From JBOGNO01 sp050747245 (GTDB lineage: Bacteria > Acidobacteriota > Terriglobia > Acidiferrales > UBA7541), in NCBI GenBank assembly GCA_050747245.1, contig JBOGNO010000007.1:137832-201831 (forward strand): a stretch of 64,000 nt of DNA, given 5' to 3'. The position numbers and the translations under genes are program-made. Under the pieces are notes generated by a model. That model was not told the origin of the DNA, did no database searches, and saw only the letters and a program-made list of their open reading frames with translations. Positions within the stretch are counted from its first letter, which is position 1, and each line of letters starts with the position of its first letter. Positions 52,432 through 60,774 of the stretch are shown piece by piece.

Positions 52432-55400
52432 TCGGCCTCCGAAAGTACTTCCATCTCTTCCGCCTTCGATTCTTGTGCTCGCATAATCGCATCACGCAAG
52501 ACTTCAGCTAGAAGATCTACACCAGGCTCAGAGAGAATTCCTAGATGGTCGCCAGGAATCTCGTAGATATGGAAATTAGCGGGAATGAGCTCGCTCCAGC
52601 CGCCGTCAGGGAGTCCGCGAGCGTCCGACACTCCCTGACTGCAACGGAAGAAGGCGGCACGGCCCTGGTAGAGACCTGGCCGATACAATTTTGCAGCTGC
52701 ATAAACAATTTGGTTAAGCTTGCGAAGTCTTCCACCAAGCATATGCAACTGAACATCTATCCAAGTGTGCGTGATCAGATGGCGGAGATCCCGGCGCAAA
52801 TCATTAATACGGACGCGCAGATAGGATTCCAAATCCATCTCCCCGGGTTTCAAAATTCTGGAGATGTGTGACATAAGGCGCTTCCTTTCCAGCCGCCCTG
52901 CAATGTCCTTTACCAAAGTCTTCTTGGCCAAACCTTGAGAAGGAACCGGATTGGCAGCTTCGAATAGGGCAACTAGACCCACTTGCTCGCCGTGTCCGAT
53001 GAGTTGCTGGGCAATTTCGTAAGCGATCAATCCATTGAGACAAAAACCGCCGACGAAATATGGGCCTCGTGGCTGCTCGGTGCGTATCACTCTCACCATA
53101 TGGCCGGCAATTTCTTCCAGGCTGTAGGGAGCATGCAGGTATTCGGCGAGTTCCGGCTCTAGGCTCAAGCCGAGAAAAGGCTGCTCCTCGCCCAGCCGCT
53201 CCGCTAGGGGTAGGAATTTCGGCCCTCCGGATACGCAAAAGAAAGGCTGGCGGGACCCCGATGGCTTTATGGGAACAATTTCGATTCCGTGACGTGTGAG
53301 ACGTGCAGATTTCAGAAGATCAGCCTGGCGGGCAATGGTACGCGCTTCGAAGATTGCGGCCATCGTCAAGCGCTGGCCGAATTCCTTCTCAATTCGAGAA
53401 CTTAGCTTCGCCACCAGCAAGGAATGGCCGCCGAGCTCAAAGAAATCATCTTCGATCCCGATCTCGGGCAAGCTGAGGGTATCCTTCCAAATCGCGGCCA
53501 AACGGTTCTCCGTTTCGTCACGCGGAGCCAGAAAACACGTGCCCATCGGCGATTCCATTCCAGTCCGTGCGGACAATAGTTTGCGGTCCACTTTTCCGCT
53601 GGGGGTCACCGGAATTGAGTCGAGTTGAACGAATGCCGAAGGGACCATGTGCACCGGCAGCTTCTTCAGCAGTGCATTTCGCAAGTCGCTCGCCGGAGGA
53701 GCTGGCGTGTGTGCGGCTGTCCAATAGGCTACGAGGCGCACATCGGCCGATGTAGCTCCTTGGGCAACAACTACTGCCTCCCGCACACCCCGGCACCCCA
53801 AGAGTACGGATTCAATCTCTCCGGGCTCGACGCGGTGCCCGCGGATCTTCATTTGATGATCGGTCCGCCCTAGGTACTCCAGACTGCCGTCTGGGCTGAA
53901 TCGAGCCAGATCGCCGGTCCTGTAAATCCGCTCGCCGTTGTGGAATGGATTTGGAATAAACTTTTCCGCGGTAAGCTCCGGACGATTCAGATATCCACGA
54001 GCTACACCGGTGCCGCCAATACAGAGTTCCCCGGGAACACCGGCGGGCAGGAGCTCACCTCGGGCGTCGAGAACGTATACTTGTGTGTTTCCAATGGGGT
54101 GTCCAATTCGCACGGGGCCATCGCTACGCGTCAAGCGTTGAACCGTTGACCATACCGTAGTCTCTGTCGGACCATATAGGTTCCACACGCGCTTCGCCCG
54201 ATCGACAAGTTGATTGGCCAGCTTACGAGTCAGCTTTTCTCCGCCACACAGGATCTTAAATTTCTGTTCCCCCTTCCAGCCCGCGACAATAAGCAGCCGC
54301 CACGTCGCGGGCGTGGCTTGCATCATGGTCACGCGGGACCGTTTTAGTTCCTCGCACAGTTGCCAGCCATCCATCGCCGTCTCGCGACTCGCTAGAATGA
54401 TCCGCGCGCCCACAGTTAAGGGCAGATAAAGCTCAAGCGCCGCGATGTCGAACGACACCGTTGTCACGGCAAGCAAAACGTCTTTTTCCGTTATTCCGGG
54501 ATTCACCTTCATGGAAGTCAAGAAATTGACGAGGGAGCGATGCTCCACCTGCACGCCCTTCGGTTGGCCAGTCGAGCCGGAGGTATAAATGACGTATGCA
54601 ACCGCCTCCGGAGTGATACCGACGCAAAGGTTCTCCGCAGGGTGTGCCGTGATCGCCCGGTGATCGGAGTCGAGACACGCGATTGCGCCGTCAAAAATAG
54701 AGAACCTATTGCGGAAATTGTCGCACGTCACCAGTACTTTTGCCTGCGAATCAGACAACATGAAACCGAGGCGCCCCTCTGGATGGCTAGGGTCGCACGG
54801 GACATAAGCGCTGCCGGTCTTTAGCGTTGCGAGCAGCGCAATGAGCATTTCGTTGGAGCGTTCGAGACAAATCCCGACAACTATGCCTGGCCGCACACCA
54901 AGAGCCTGCAAATGTCGCGCCAACTGATTCGCGCGCGCGTTCAACTCCCTGTACGTTAAGCTCTTCCCCCTGCAGGTTACCGCCACGCGATTGGGCGTCC
55001 GCTCGACTTGAGCTTCAATGAGTTGGTGTACGCACATGGTTTGTGAGAATTGGCGCACGGTGTCGTTCCATTCAACCAATATTTGTCCACGCTCTGCTTC
55101 GGTCAGCAGAGGCAGTTCCACGACTGGCCGTGCAGGATCTGTTACGGCGGCATTGAGCAGTGTTTGCCAGTGGGCGCCCATCCTGGAAATCGTTGCGGCA
55201 TCAAAGAGTGCCGAGTTATATGTCATCCGGCACCAAATCCCGTCAGGCCGGGCGTCGAAATTCGGGTAGAGATCGTACTTCGCGGTTTTGGTGTCCGCTT
55301 CGAGAGTCTTGAGTTGCCAATTGGGGTCGCGAAGCTGTACCTGAGGCTCCAGCGTGAGCATCACCTGAAACAATGGACTGCGGCTCCGATCCCGTTTGGG

Positions 55401-56567
55401 TTGAAATTCTTGAACAAGGCGCTCAAAAGGCGCCGCATCATGTTGCATCGCACCAAGGGTCGCTTCGCGGATCCGGCAAAGCAGCTCACGAAAAGAGGGC
55501 CGACCGCTCAAGTCAGTACAGATCACAACGGTGTTTAGGAAGAGTCCGAGCAAGTTTTGAATCTGTGAAGAATCGCGTCCTGCGGTCGCACTGCCGATCA
55601 AGATATCGTCTTGCCCCGAATAACGGTGCAACAGGGCGGCGAAAGAGGCTACGAGAATCATGAACAGAGAGACGCTCTCTTGCTGCCCAAGAGCTCTCAG
55701 TGCATCGCCAAGTTCCGTCGGGAGTACGAAGGTATGCATCGCACCTCGGTATGTTTGTGAGTGAGGGCGAGAGCGATCCGTCGGCAGCTCAAGAACTGGC
55801 AAATTGCCCTGTAGCTGGCGGCGCCAATAGGCGAGGTGTTCGTCGAGTGATTCACTCGGCTGCGCCTGCCGTTGCCAGTCCGCATAATCGCCATATTGGA
55901 TCTCCAGTTCTGCAAGGGGGGAAGGCTTCCCCTTTGAAAAGGCATCATAGAGCGCGAGAAGTTCCGGAAGAAACACGCTGAAAATTGAGACGCCGTCGAA
56001 AATGATGTGGTGGAGAGTCAGGAAGAGCCGATATTCGTCATCGCGGAACTTCGCAAGCAGGAAGCGAACGAGCGGCCCCTTTTCGAGATCAAACAGTCGG
56101 CGTGCCTCGTCCGAGAAGATTCGCCGGGCTTCAACTTCCCTTTGTGTCTGAGGAATTCTTGTTAGATCCACTTGAGGCAAGGCGAAACCAGCTGTTGCCG
56201 GGTGCACTATCTGCACAGGCTGTCCATTTGCTACATGGAATGTGGTGCGCCAAGCCTCGTGACGCTCGATGATCTCAGCTAGACAGCGTTCCAGTATGGC
56301 GATGTCGAGAGGACCGTGGCGATGAATCGTGGCTGACTCATTGTAGAAAGGCAGATCGGGAGCGATTTGCGAGTGTAACCAGACGCGTTCCTGCGCAAAC
56401 GAGAGCTGTACAGGGCCGGAGGCGGTACGGCGGGGAATCACGGCAGGCGGAATCGCAGCCGTGTCTCGGCTAAGAATTTTCTCTAGAAGCTCGCGCTTAG
56501 CCGCAGACAGTCGCCCAGCTTCGGAGATGGCAGGCAGTTGTTGCGGGCGATTTGTCCGGTCTGACAC
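52428..56567 (-). CDS. NRPS, C-A-PCP-TE (predicted glycine module)
   Basis: GTG 56567 (1379 aa) lies 3 nt after the P450 stop; the frame is open upstream to 56762, inside the P450 gene. Condensation motif HHIIFDG is at about 186-192. The adenylation domain (about 500-990) has YVIYTSGSTGQPKG. By hand alignment to GrsA-PheA its binding-pocket code is D-I-L-Q-L-G-L-V-W-K, close to published glycine codes. The carrier Ser is in FFELGGHSLLVAKL (about 1049). The thioesterase has Cys as nucleophile in GGFCLNGLIAYE (about 1176) and a late His in PGDHLGILS. It would join the upstream residue to glycine and release the product. Confidence 0.85.
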   Translation of the reverse strand: MSDRTNRPQQLPAISEAGRLSAAKRELLEKILSRDTAAIPPAVIPRRTASGPVQLSFAQERVWLHSQIAPDLPFYNESATIHRHGPLDIAILERCLAEIIERHEAWRTTFHVANGQPVQIVHPATAGFALPQVDLTRIPQTQREVEARRIFSDEARRLFDLEKGPLVRFLLAKFRDDEYRLFLTLHHIIFDGVSIFSVFLPELLALYDAFSKGKPSPLAELEIQYGDYADWQRQAQPSESLDEHLAYWRRQLQGNLPVLELPTDRSRPHSQTYRGAMHTFVLPTELGDALRALGQQESVSLFMILVASFAALLHRYSGQDDILIGSATAGRDSSQIQNLLGLFLNTVVICTDLSGRPSFRELLCRIREATLGAMQHDAAPFERLVQEFQPKRDRSRSPLFQVMLTLEPQVQLRDPNWQLKTLEADTKTAKYDLYPNFDARPDGIWCRMTYNSALFDAATISRMGAHWQTLLNAAVTDPARPVVELPLLTEAERGQILVEWNDTVRQFSQTMCVHQLIEAQVERTPNRVAVTCRGKSLTYRELNARANQLARHLQALGVRPGIVVGICLERSNEMLIALLATLKTGSAYVPCDPSHPEGRLGFMLSDSQAKVLVTCDNFRNRFSIFDGAIACLDSDHRAITAHPAENLCVGITPEAVAYVIYTSGSTGQPKGVQVEHRSLVNFLTSMKVNPGITEKDVLLAVTTVSFDIAALELYLPLTVGARIILASRETAMDGWQLCEELKRSRVTMMQATPATWRLLIVAGWKGEQKFKILCGGEKLTRKLANQLVDRAKRVWNLYGPTETTVWSTVQRLTRSDGPVRIGHPIGNTQVYVLDARGELLPAGVPGELCIGGTGVARGYLNRPELTAEKFIPNPFHNGERIYRTGDLARFSPDGSLEYLGRTDHQMKIRGHRVEPGEIESVLLGCRGVREAVVVAQGATSADVRLVAYWTAAHTPAPPASDLRNALLKKLPVHMVPSAFVQLDSIPVTPSGKVDRKLLSARTGMESPMGTCFLAPRDETENRLAAIWKDTLSLPEIGIEDDFFELGGHSLLVAKLSSRIEKEFGQRLTMAAIFEARTIARQADLLKSARLTRHGIEIVPIKPSGSRQPFFCVSGGPKFLPLAERLGEEQPFLGLSLEPELAEYLHAPYSLEEIAGHMVRVIRTEQPRGPYFVGGFCLNGLIAYEIAQQLIGHGEQVGLVALFEAANPVPSQGLAKKTLVKDIAGRLERKRLMSHISRILKPGEMDLESYLRVRINDLRRDLRHLITHTWIDVQLHMLGGRLRKLNQIVYAAAKLYRPGLYQGRAAFFRCSQGVSDARGLPDGGWSELIPANFHIYEIPGDHLGILSEPGVDLLAEVLRDAIMRAQESKAEEMEVLSEAD

Positions 56568-56569
56568 GG

Positions 56570-57853
56570 CTAACCTGTCGCTGTGGGATTTGCGGCCGCT
56601 TCCCGCTCGCCAAACGTGATGGGCAGCCCAGTCAGTCCGCGCAGACCCAGGTTGGTACGCCAACGGAGAGGTTGCGGATCTAACCCCCAATTCGGCAGTC
56701 GCTGCAACATTGCCTCGAACGCAAGATGTCCTTCGATCCGAGCGAGCGGCGCGCCAAAACAAAAATGAGCAGCCCAGCCAAATGCAACATGGCGGTTGTC
56801 TTTGCGCGTGATGTCAAGGCGGTCCGGATCAGGAAACCGCTCGGGATCGCGGTTAGCAGCAGCCATTACAGCTATCACGGCCTGTCGCTTCCGAATGAAT
56901 TTCCCACCCAATTCGAGATCTTCCGGAGCAAGCCGCGCGGTGTGCTGGCTCGGACTTTCATAACGCAAAAGCTCTTCGACTGCCGAAGGAATCAATGAGA
57001 GATCCGCTCTAAGCATTGCAAGCTGGTCGGGATTGCGCAGCAGCGAAAGTACGCCGTTGCCGATCAGATTCGTCGTGGTTTCCTGGCCGCCGACCATCGT
57101 TACGATGCAGTTGGCGATGATTTCGGCCTCCGACAAGCGATCGCCATCGATTTCAGCGTTCATAAGCGCGCTGATGAGTCCACTTTGCGATTTGCGGCGT
57201 TCCTCCTGCATGGCGGCGCGAAAATACGCGGTCATTTCTTCGACGCTCTTGAGTATTTTGGGAGCGTGTTCGGGATTGTGCTGGAAATTCCCCAACATCT
57301 CCGCGAAATCTGCAGACCAGGTCTTGAGCTGCTGAAAATCTCTAACGGGCACACCTAGCATCTCGGCTGTGACGATGCATGGTAGCGGCTCAGCTAGGTC
57401 TGTGATCACATCCATGCGTCCTCGAGATTCCACTGCATCAATTAATTTCTCGACAATTTCTCGAATGTGCGAGCGCAGCACCTCCACACGCTGCGGCGTG
57501 AAGGCATGCGAGCAAAGCCCGCGCAGCCGGGTGTGCGCTGGCGCATCCATGAAAAGCATCTGCTTTACCATGACCTCCGCAATGGGGCTGAGCGAAGAGA
57601 GCCCCATGGCCGTCAACTGTTCCGGAGTGGGTGTGCGGTTGGCTGAAAAATCGCGGAAAACGCGGATCACATCGTCATAGCGCGTGACTACCCAAGCATG
57701 TAAAAAGGGATCCCAGTGAATGGGATCTTCGGTACGCAGTTGGTGAAAAAGAGGATAGGGATTCGCCAGAACTTCCGGATCAAGCAGGCGAAAGAGGCTG
57801 AGTGATGCGTCCGAGCTTTTCTTTTGAGGAAATACTTCCGTGTGTGGGGTCAT
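56570..57853 (-). CDS. Cytochrome P450 of the NRPS operon
   Basis: The 427-aa P450 has I-helix MVGGQETTTNLIG (about 253-265), ExxR in EELLRY (E294, R297) and the heme Cys365 in AFGWAAHFCFGAPLARIEG. The Gly usually two residues before the His (FGxGxHxC) is Ala here. Its ATG overlaps the end of the A-PCP gene by 74 nt in a different frame. It most likely oxidises the Leu carried by the PCP, or the dipeptide after release; beta-hydroxylation of tethered amino acids is the precedent for P450s in such operons. No redox partner is encoded here. Confidence 0.87.
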   Translation of the reverse strand: MTPHTEVFPQKKSSDASLSLFRLLDPEVLANPYPLFHQLRTEDPIHWDPFLHAWVVTRYDDVIRVFRDFSANRTPTPEQLTAMGLSSLSPIAEVMVKQMLFMDAPAHTRLRGLCSHAFTPQRVEVLRSHIREIVEKLIDAVESRGRMDVITDLAEPLPCIVTAEMLGVPVRDFQQLKTWSADFAEMLGNFQHNPEHAPKILKSVEEMTAYFRAAMQEERRKSQSGLISALMNAEIDGDRLSEAEIIANCIVTMVGGQETTTNLIGNGVLSLLRNPDQLAMLRADLSLIPSAVEELLRYESPSQHTARLAPEDLELGGKFIRKRQAVIAVMAAANRDPERFPDPDRLDITRKDNRHVAFGWAAHFCFGAPLARIEGHLAFEAMLQRLPNWGLDPQPLRWRTNLGLRGLTGLPITFGEREAAANPTATG

Positions 57854-59807
57854 GCGGCGTGAGCTGCCCTCTCTGGTTATTATCGAATGCGCGGAGGAGA
57901 ATAGAAGCCTCTTCTTGGCTCATTGCTTCCATCCTAGCAATCAGCAGCTGTTCGATTCGTTCAGAAAGCTGCTTCACAGTGGCGGCTTCGAAGAGGCTGC
58001 GCAGGCCCAACTCGATCCCGAAAGTATCGCGAATGCGTGAAATCAATTGGGTTCCAAGCAGGGAATGGCCGCCCAGCATAAAGAAGTTGTCGTTGACGCC
58101 GACTTGCTCCAGACCCAGAAGTGGGGCAAGCAGTTCCGTTACGCGCTCCTCGACAGCCGTACGCGGCGCAACAAATGAATCATCTCGCAGCGTATTGTCG
58201 GCGCTAGGCGCAGGAAGGGCTTGGCGATCGACCTTTCCGCTCAAATTTAATGGCAATGACTCGAGTCGCACAAATGCTGCCGGTACCATGTATTCGGGCA
58301 AACGTGAGCGCAGGAATTCGCGCAACGCTTGGGAGGTAGGAGGCCTGTCGGTCGCTGGCACGACATAGGCCACCAAGCGTTTCTCGCCGGGCTCGGACTC
58401 CCTCGCTACCACAGTACTTGCTCGTACAGTCTCGTGCTGGTTCAAAGTGGAAACAATCTCGTGAGGCTCGACACGGAATCCCCGTAGTTTGATTTGGTCA
58501 TCGATGCGCCCGTGGAACGAGATCTGTCCGTCTCGCAGGAAACTGGCCAGATCACCCGTTCGGTACATCCGCTGGTCTGGAGCTTCGCTGAACGGGTCAG
58601 GAATGAACCGTTCCGAAGTTAGGTCAGGCCGGTTCAGGTAGCCACGCGCGAGTCCCGCGCCTGCAATGTAGAGTTCACCGACCTCGCCAATTGGCACGCG
58701 CTGAAATTTTTCATCCAGAATGTACACCTGTGTATTTGCGATCGGGCGGCCGATGGGCGGTAATACCTCCAGTTTTGCACACGGCAACAGAGCACCCGAG
58801 CTCGCCACCACTGTGCATTCGGTTGGACCGTAGTTGTTTACCAGCACGAATGGCAGATTGGATGATGGATAGCAGTGCAGCACATCGGCGCCGGTTAGTA
58901 GAAATCTGAGCGATGTGCTTGGCGGCCACCTGAGCGCGATGGTGCGTTCGGCGAGCGGAGTCGGCATAAAGGATATGGTGACGCGCTGCGCCACGATCCA
59001 GTCGCGCAACGCCTCGGGTTCGTGGCGCATGGCTTCATCGACAATATGCACACTTGCGCCGGCCGTCAGATAGGGCCAGAGTTCCCAGGCGGCTGCATCA
59101 AATCCTACGCCCGCCACTTGGCTTGCGCGATCCGAAGCCGTCACCCCAAATGATCGCTGATGCCAGAAGATTAGATTCAGCAGACTATCGTGCGTGATCT
59201 CAACGCCCTTCGGATTCCCCGTGGAACCAGAAGTGTAAATAACATAGGCAAGATTCTGCGCTTGCGCGTTGGAGCCGAAATACTCTGGCGAAGGCTCGCC
59301 AGATTCATTTCCTTCGACGTCGAGACCAATCACTCGCTGACACTTTCCGCGAAATTGCGCTTCCAAGCATTGCCCTGTGACCAGAAAACGCAACCCAGCA
59401 TCCTTGATTAGAAGAGATAGACGTTCGGCGGGATAGTCTGGATCGAGGGGCAGGTAAGCGCCGCCTGCCTTGAGAATTCCCAGCGCCGCAACTACGAATG
59501 CGATTGAGCGTTGAAAGCACAAACCTACCAGGACTTCAGGTCCAACCCCAAGCATGATCAAATGATGTGCGAGTCGATTGGCGCGAGAGTTTAGTTCACC
59601 GTAGCTGAGACTCTTGTTCGCGGCAACCAACGCCACTGCGGATGGACAATTCTGTGCGTGGGCCGCAACCAACTGGGGGACACAATCATTGCGGGAGTAA
59701 GGTTGCTGCGTCGCGTTCCACAATTCGAGCTGTTTCAAGTATGTATCTGGGGGCAACTGTGACAGCTTTTTCTGCGGGCCGTCCGCCACCGTCTTCCGTC
59801 TTTCCAT
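57780..59807 (-). CDS. NRPS loading module A-PCP (predicted leucine)
   Basis: The 675-aa product has an adenylation domain (about 30-530): YVIYTSGSTGNPKG, NNYGPTECTVVASSG, GRIDDQIKLRGFRVEPHE and catalytic Lys525 in NLSGKVDRQAL. The PCP follows with Ser582 in FFMLGGHSLLGTQL. By hand alignment to GrsA-PheA the binding-pocket code reads D-A-W-F-L-G-N-V-V-K, identical to a classical leucine code. It lacks a condensation domain, so it should start the chain. GGAG lies about 10 nt before the ATG. It opens the four-gene operon. Confidence 0.88.
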   Translation of the reverse strand: MERRKTVADGPQKKLSQLPPDTYLKQLELWNATQQPYSRNDCVPQLVAAHAQNCPSAVALVAANKSLSYGELNSRANRLAHHLIMLGVGPEVLVGLCFQRSIAFVVAALGILKAGGAYLPLDPDYPAERLSLLIKDAGLRFLVTGQCLEAQFRGKCQRVIGLDVEGNESGEPSPEYFGSNAQAQNLAYVIYTSGSTGNPKGVEITHDSLLNLIFWHQRSFGVTASDRASQVAGVGFDAAAWELWPYLTAGASVHIVDEAMRHEPEALRDWIVAQRVTISFMPTPLAERTIALRWPPSTSLRFLLTGADVLHCYPSSNLPFVLVNNYGPTECTVVASSGALLPCAKLEVLPPIGRPIANTQVYILDEKFQRVPIGEVGELYIAGAGLARGYLNRPDLTSERFIPDPFSEAPDQRMYRTGDLASFLRDGQISFHGRIDDQIKLRGFRVEPHEIVSTLNQHETVRASTVVARESEPGEKRLVAYVVPATDRPPTSQALREFLRSRLPEYMVPAAFVRLESLPLNLSGKVDRQALPAPSADNTLRDDSFVAPRTAVEERVTELLAPLLGLEQVGVNDNFFMLGGHSLLGTQLISRIRDTFGIELGLRSLFEAATVKQLSERIEQLLIARMEAMSQEEASILLRAFDNNQRGQLTPHDPTHGSISSKEKLGRITQPLSPA

Positions 59808-59913
59808 GGGGCCGTTTCTCCGTTCGAGTCAACGTGCGCGCCCACTGCGGAGCACGCCTATCTCAATTTGTGGCGCAGAACGCTTCGGTTTCGAAGCACT
59901 GATCCGCCGGTCA

Positions 59914-59942
59914 CAGATAAATCATTACTTTCAACCTGACAA
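59914..59942 (-). promoter_or_regulatory. Candidate sigma-70-type promoter of the NRPS operon
   Basis: On the minus strand TTGTCA (59937-59942), a 17-bp spacer and TATCTG (59914-59919; 3 of 6 at the -10) precede the A-PCP ATG by about 110 nt. This is a by-eye prediction. Confidence 0.35.
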
Positions 59943-60377
59943 TGGTGAACGGGGCAGGCAGGTTCAACAATGGGCCGCGAGTACCTTCGAGGTGGGTACT
60001 GAAGTCACGCATCTTTCCAAACTAAAGAACAAGTAGCCAACGAGTGGACGTGGTCGGTGGCCAAGTAGTCCGCCACGAATCCGTCTGCGTTTGAAATCAA
60101 AAACATAGAAGTTGCCCTTCATAGCTGGCTCGCTCCGGCAACAGGTCATTCTCCTCGCCATTTGCTACAATTAGGCTCACTTCTTTGTGTCTTTCGGTTA
60201 GATCAAGCCCTGTGTCCGTCGAACGTAGCTTTGTTGTGACGATTCGCCAGGGAGTATAGACGTTTTCGTAGCTTTCGTAGCACTAGCCAGAATCGAGAAG
60301 TCCAGCAATCGTGAGGTTTCAGAGACACACGGCGTGGCCTAAAACCAGGCGCTTGGCGACTCCTTCCGGAAATGATT

Positions 60378-60460
60378 GGTCGGGGCGAGCTGATTTGAAC
60401 CACCGACTTCCTGGTCCCGAACCATATTCCAAGACTTCTTGAAGTCTGCGAATTCTCGTT
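60378..60460 (-). mobile_element. Degenerate copy B of the tRNA-Pro 3'-like element
   Basis: The minus strand reads TTCGGGACCAGGAAGTCGG and then a T-loop-like GGTTCAAATC, ending CTCGCCCCGACCA, very like the 3' half of a tRNA-Pro with anticodon CGG. There is no matching 5' half. The block aligns ungapped with copy A at 43041-43123 and identity runs beyond the tRNA-like segment. It fits an attachment-site scar or a decayed mobile element end. Confidence 0.55.
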
Positions 60461-60774
60461 AAGGCTAAGTGATTGCTGTTGAATCGTTTTTGGCGAAATT
60501 GTTGAAGTCAGTTGAAACTTGTGGAATCTAGGTGCTTTTGTAATTACAAAATCATCTACACTCTCAAAACGCTCTGGCTGAGCAACGTTTTGCGTTTCGG
60601 CAAGCGACAGCTCACAACCCCGATTTCTCGCTTACCTCCCCTCCCGGAATTCGTTCCGGGGACTTACCTGAACCCGTAAGCGTGAAAATCGATAGGACGC
60701 AGCACTTTTAACTTCGGATGAAATTTTGGCGAAGGACAATCCAGAACCATTCCCTGATAGTTCGGGTGGGGCTC

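Larger units (their letters stand above)
59808..60774. other. 967-bp non-coding region upstream of the NRPS operon
   Basis: It holds the candidate NRPS promoter (59914-59942) and element copy B (60378-60460). The short ORFs have no family features. The 60450-60560 part is AT-rich. Otherwise nothing was recognised. Confidence 0.45.

Noticed and set aside
52428..56762. NRPS start at ATG 56762
   Set aside because: It would add 65 residues of non-family sequence lying inside the P450 coding region; GTG 56567 directly after the P450 stop fits better.
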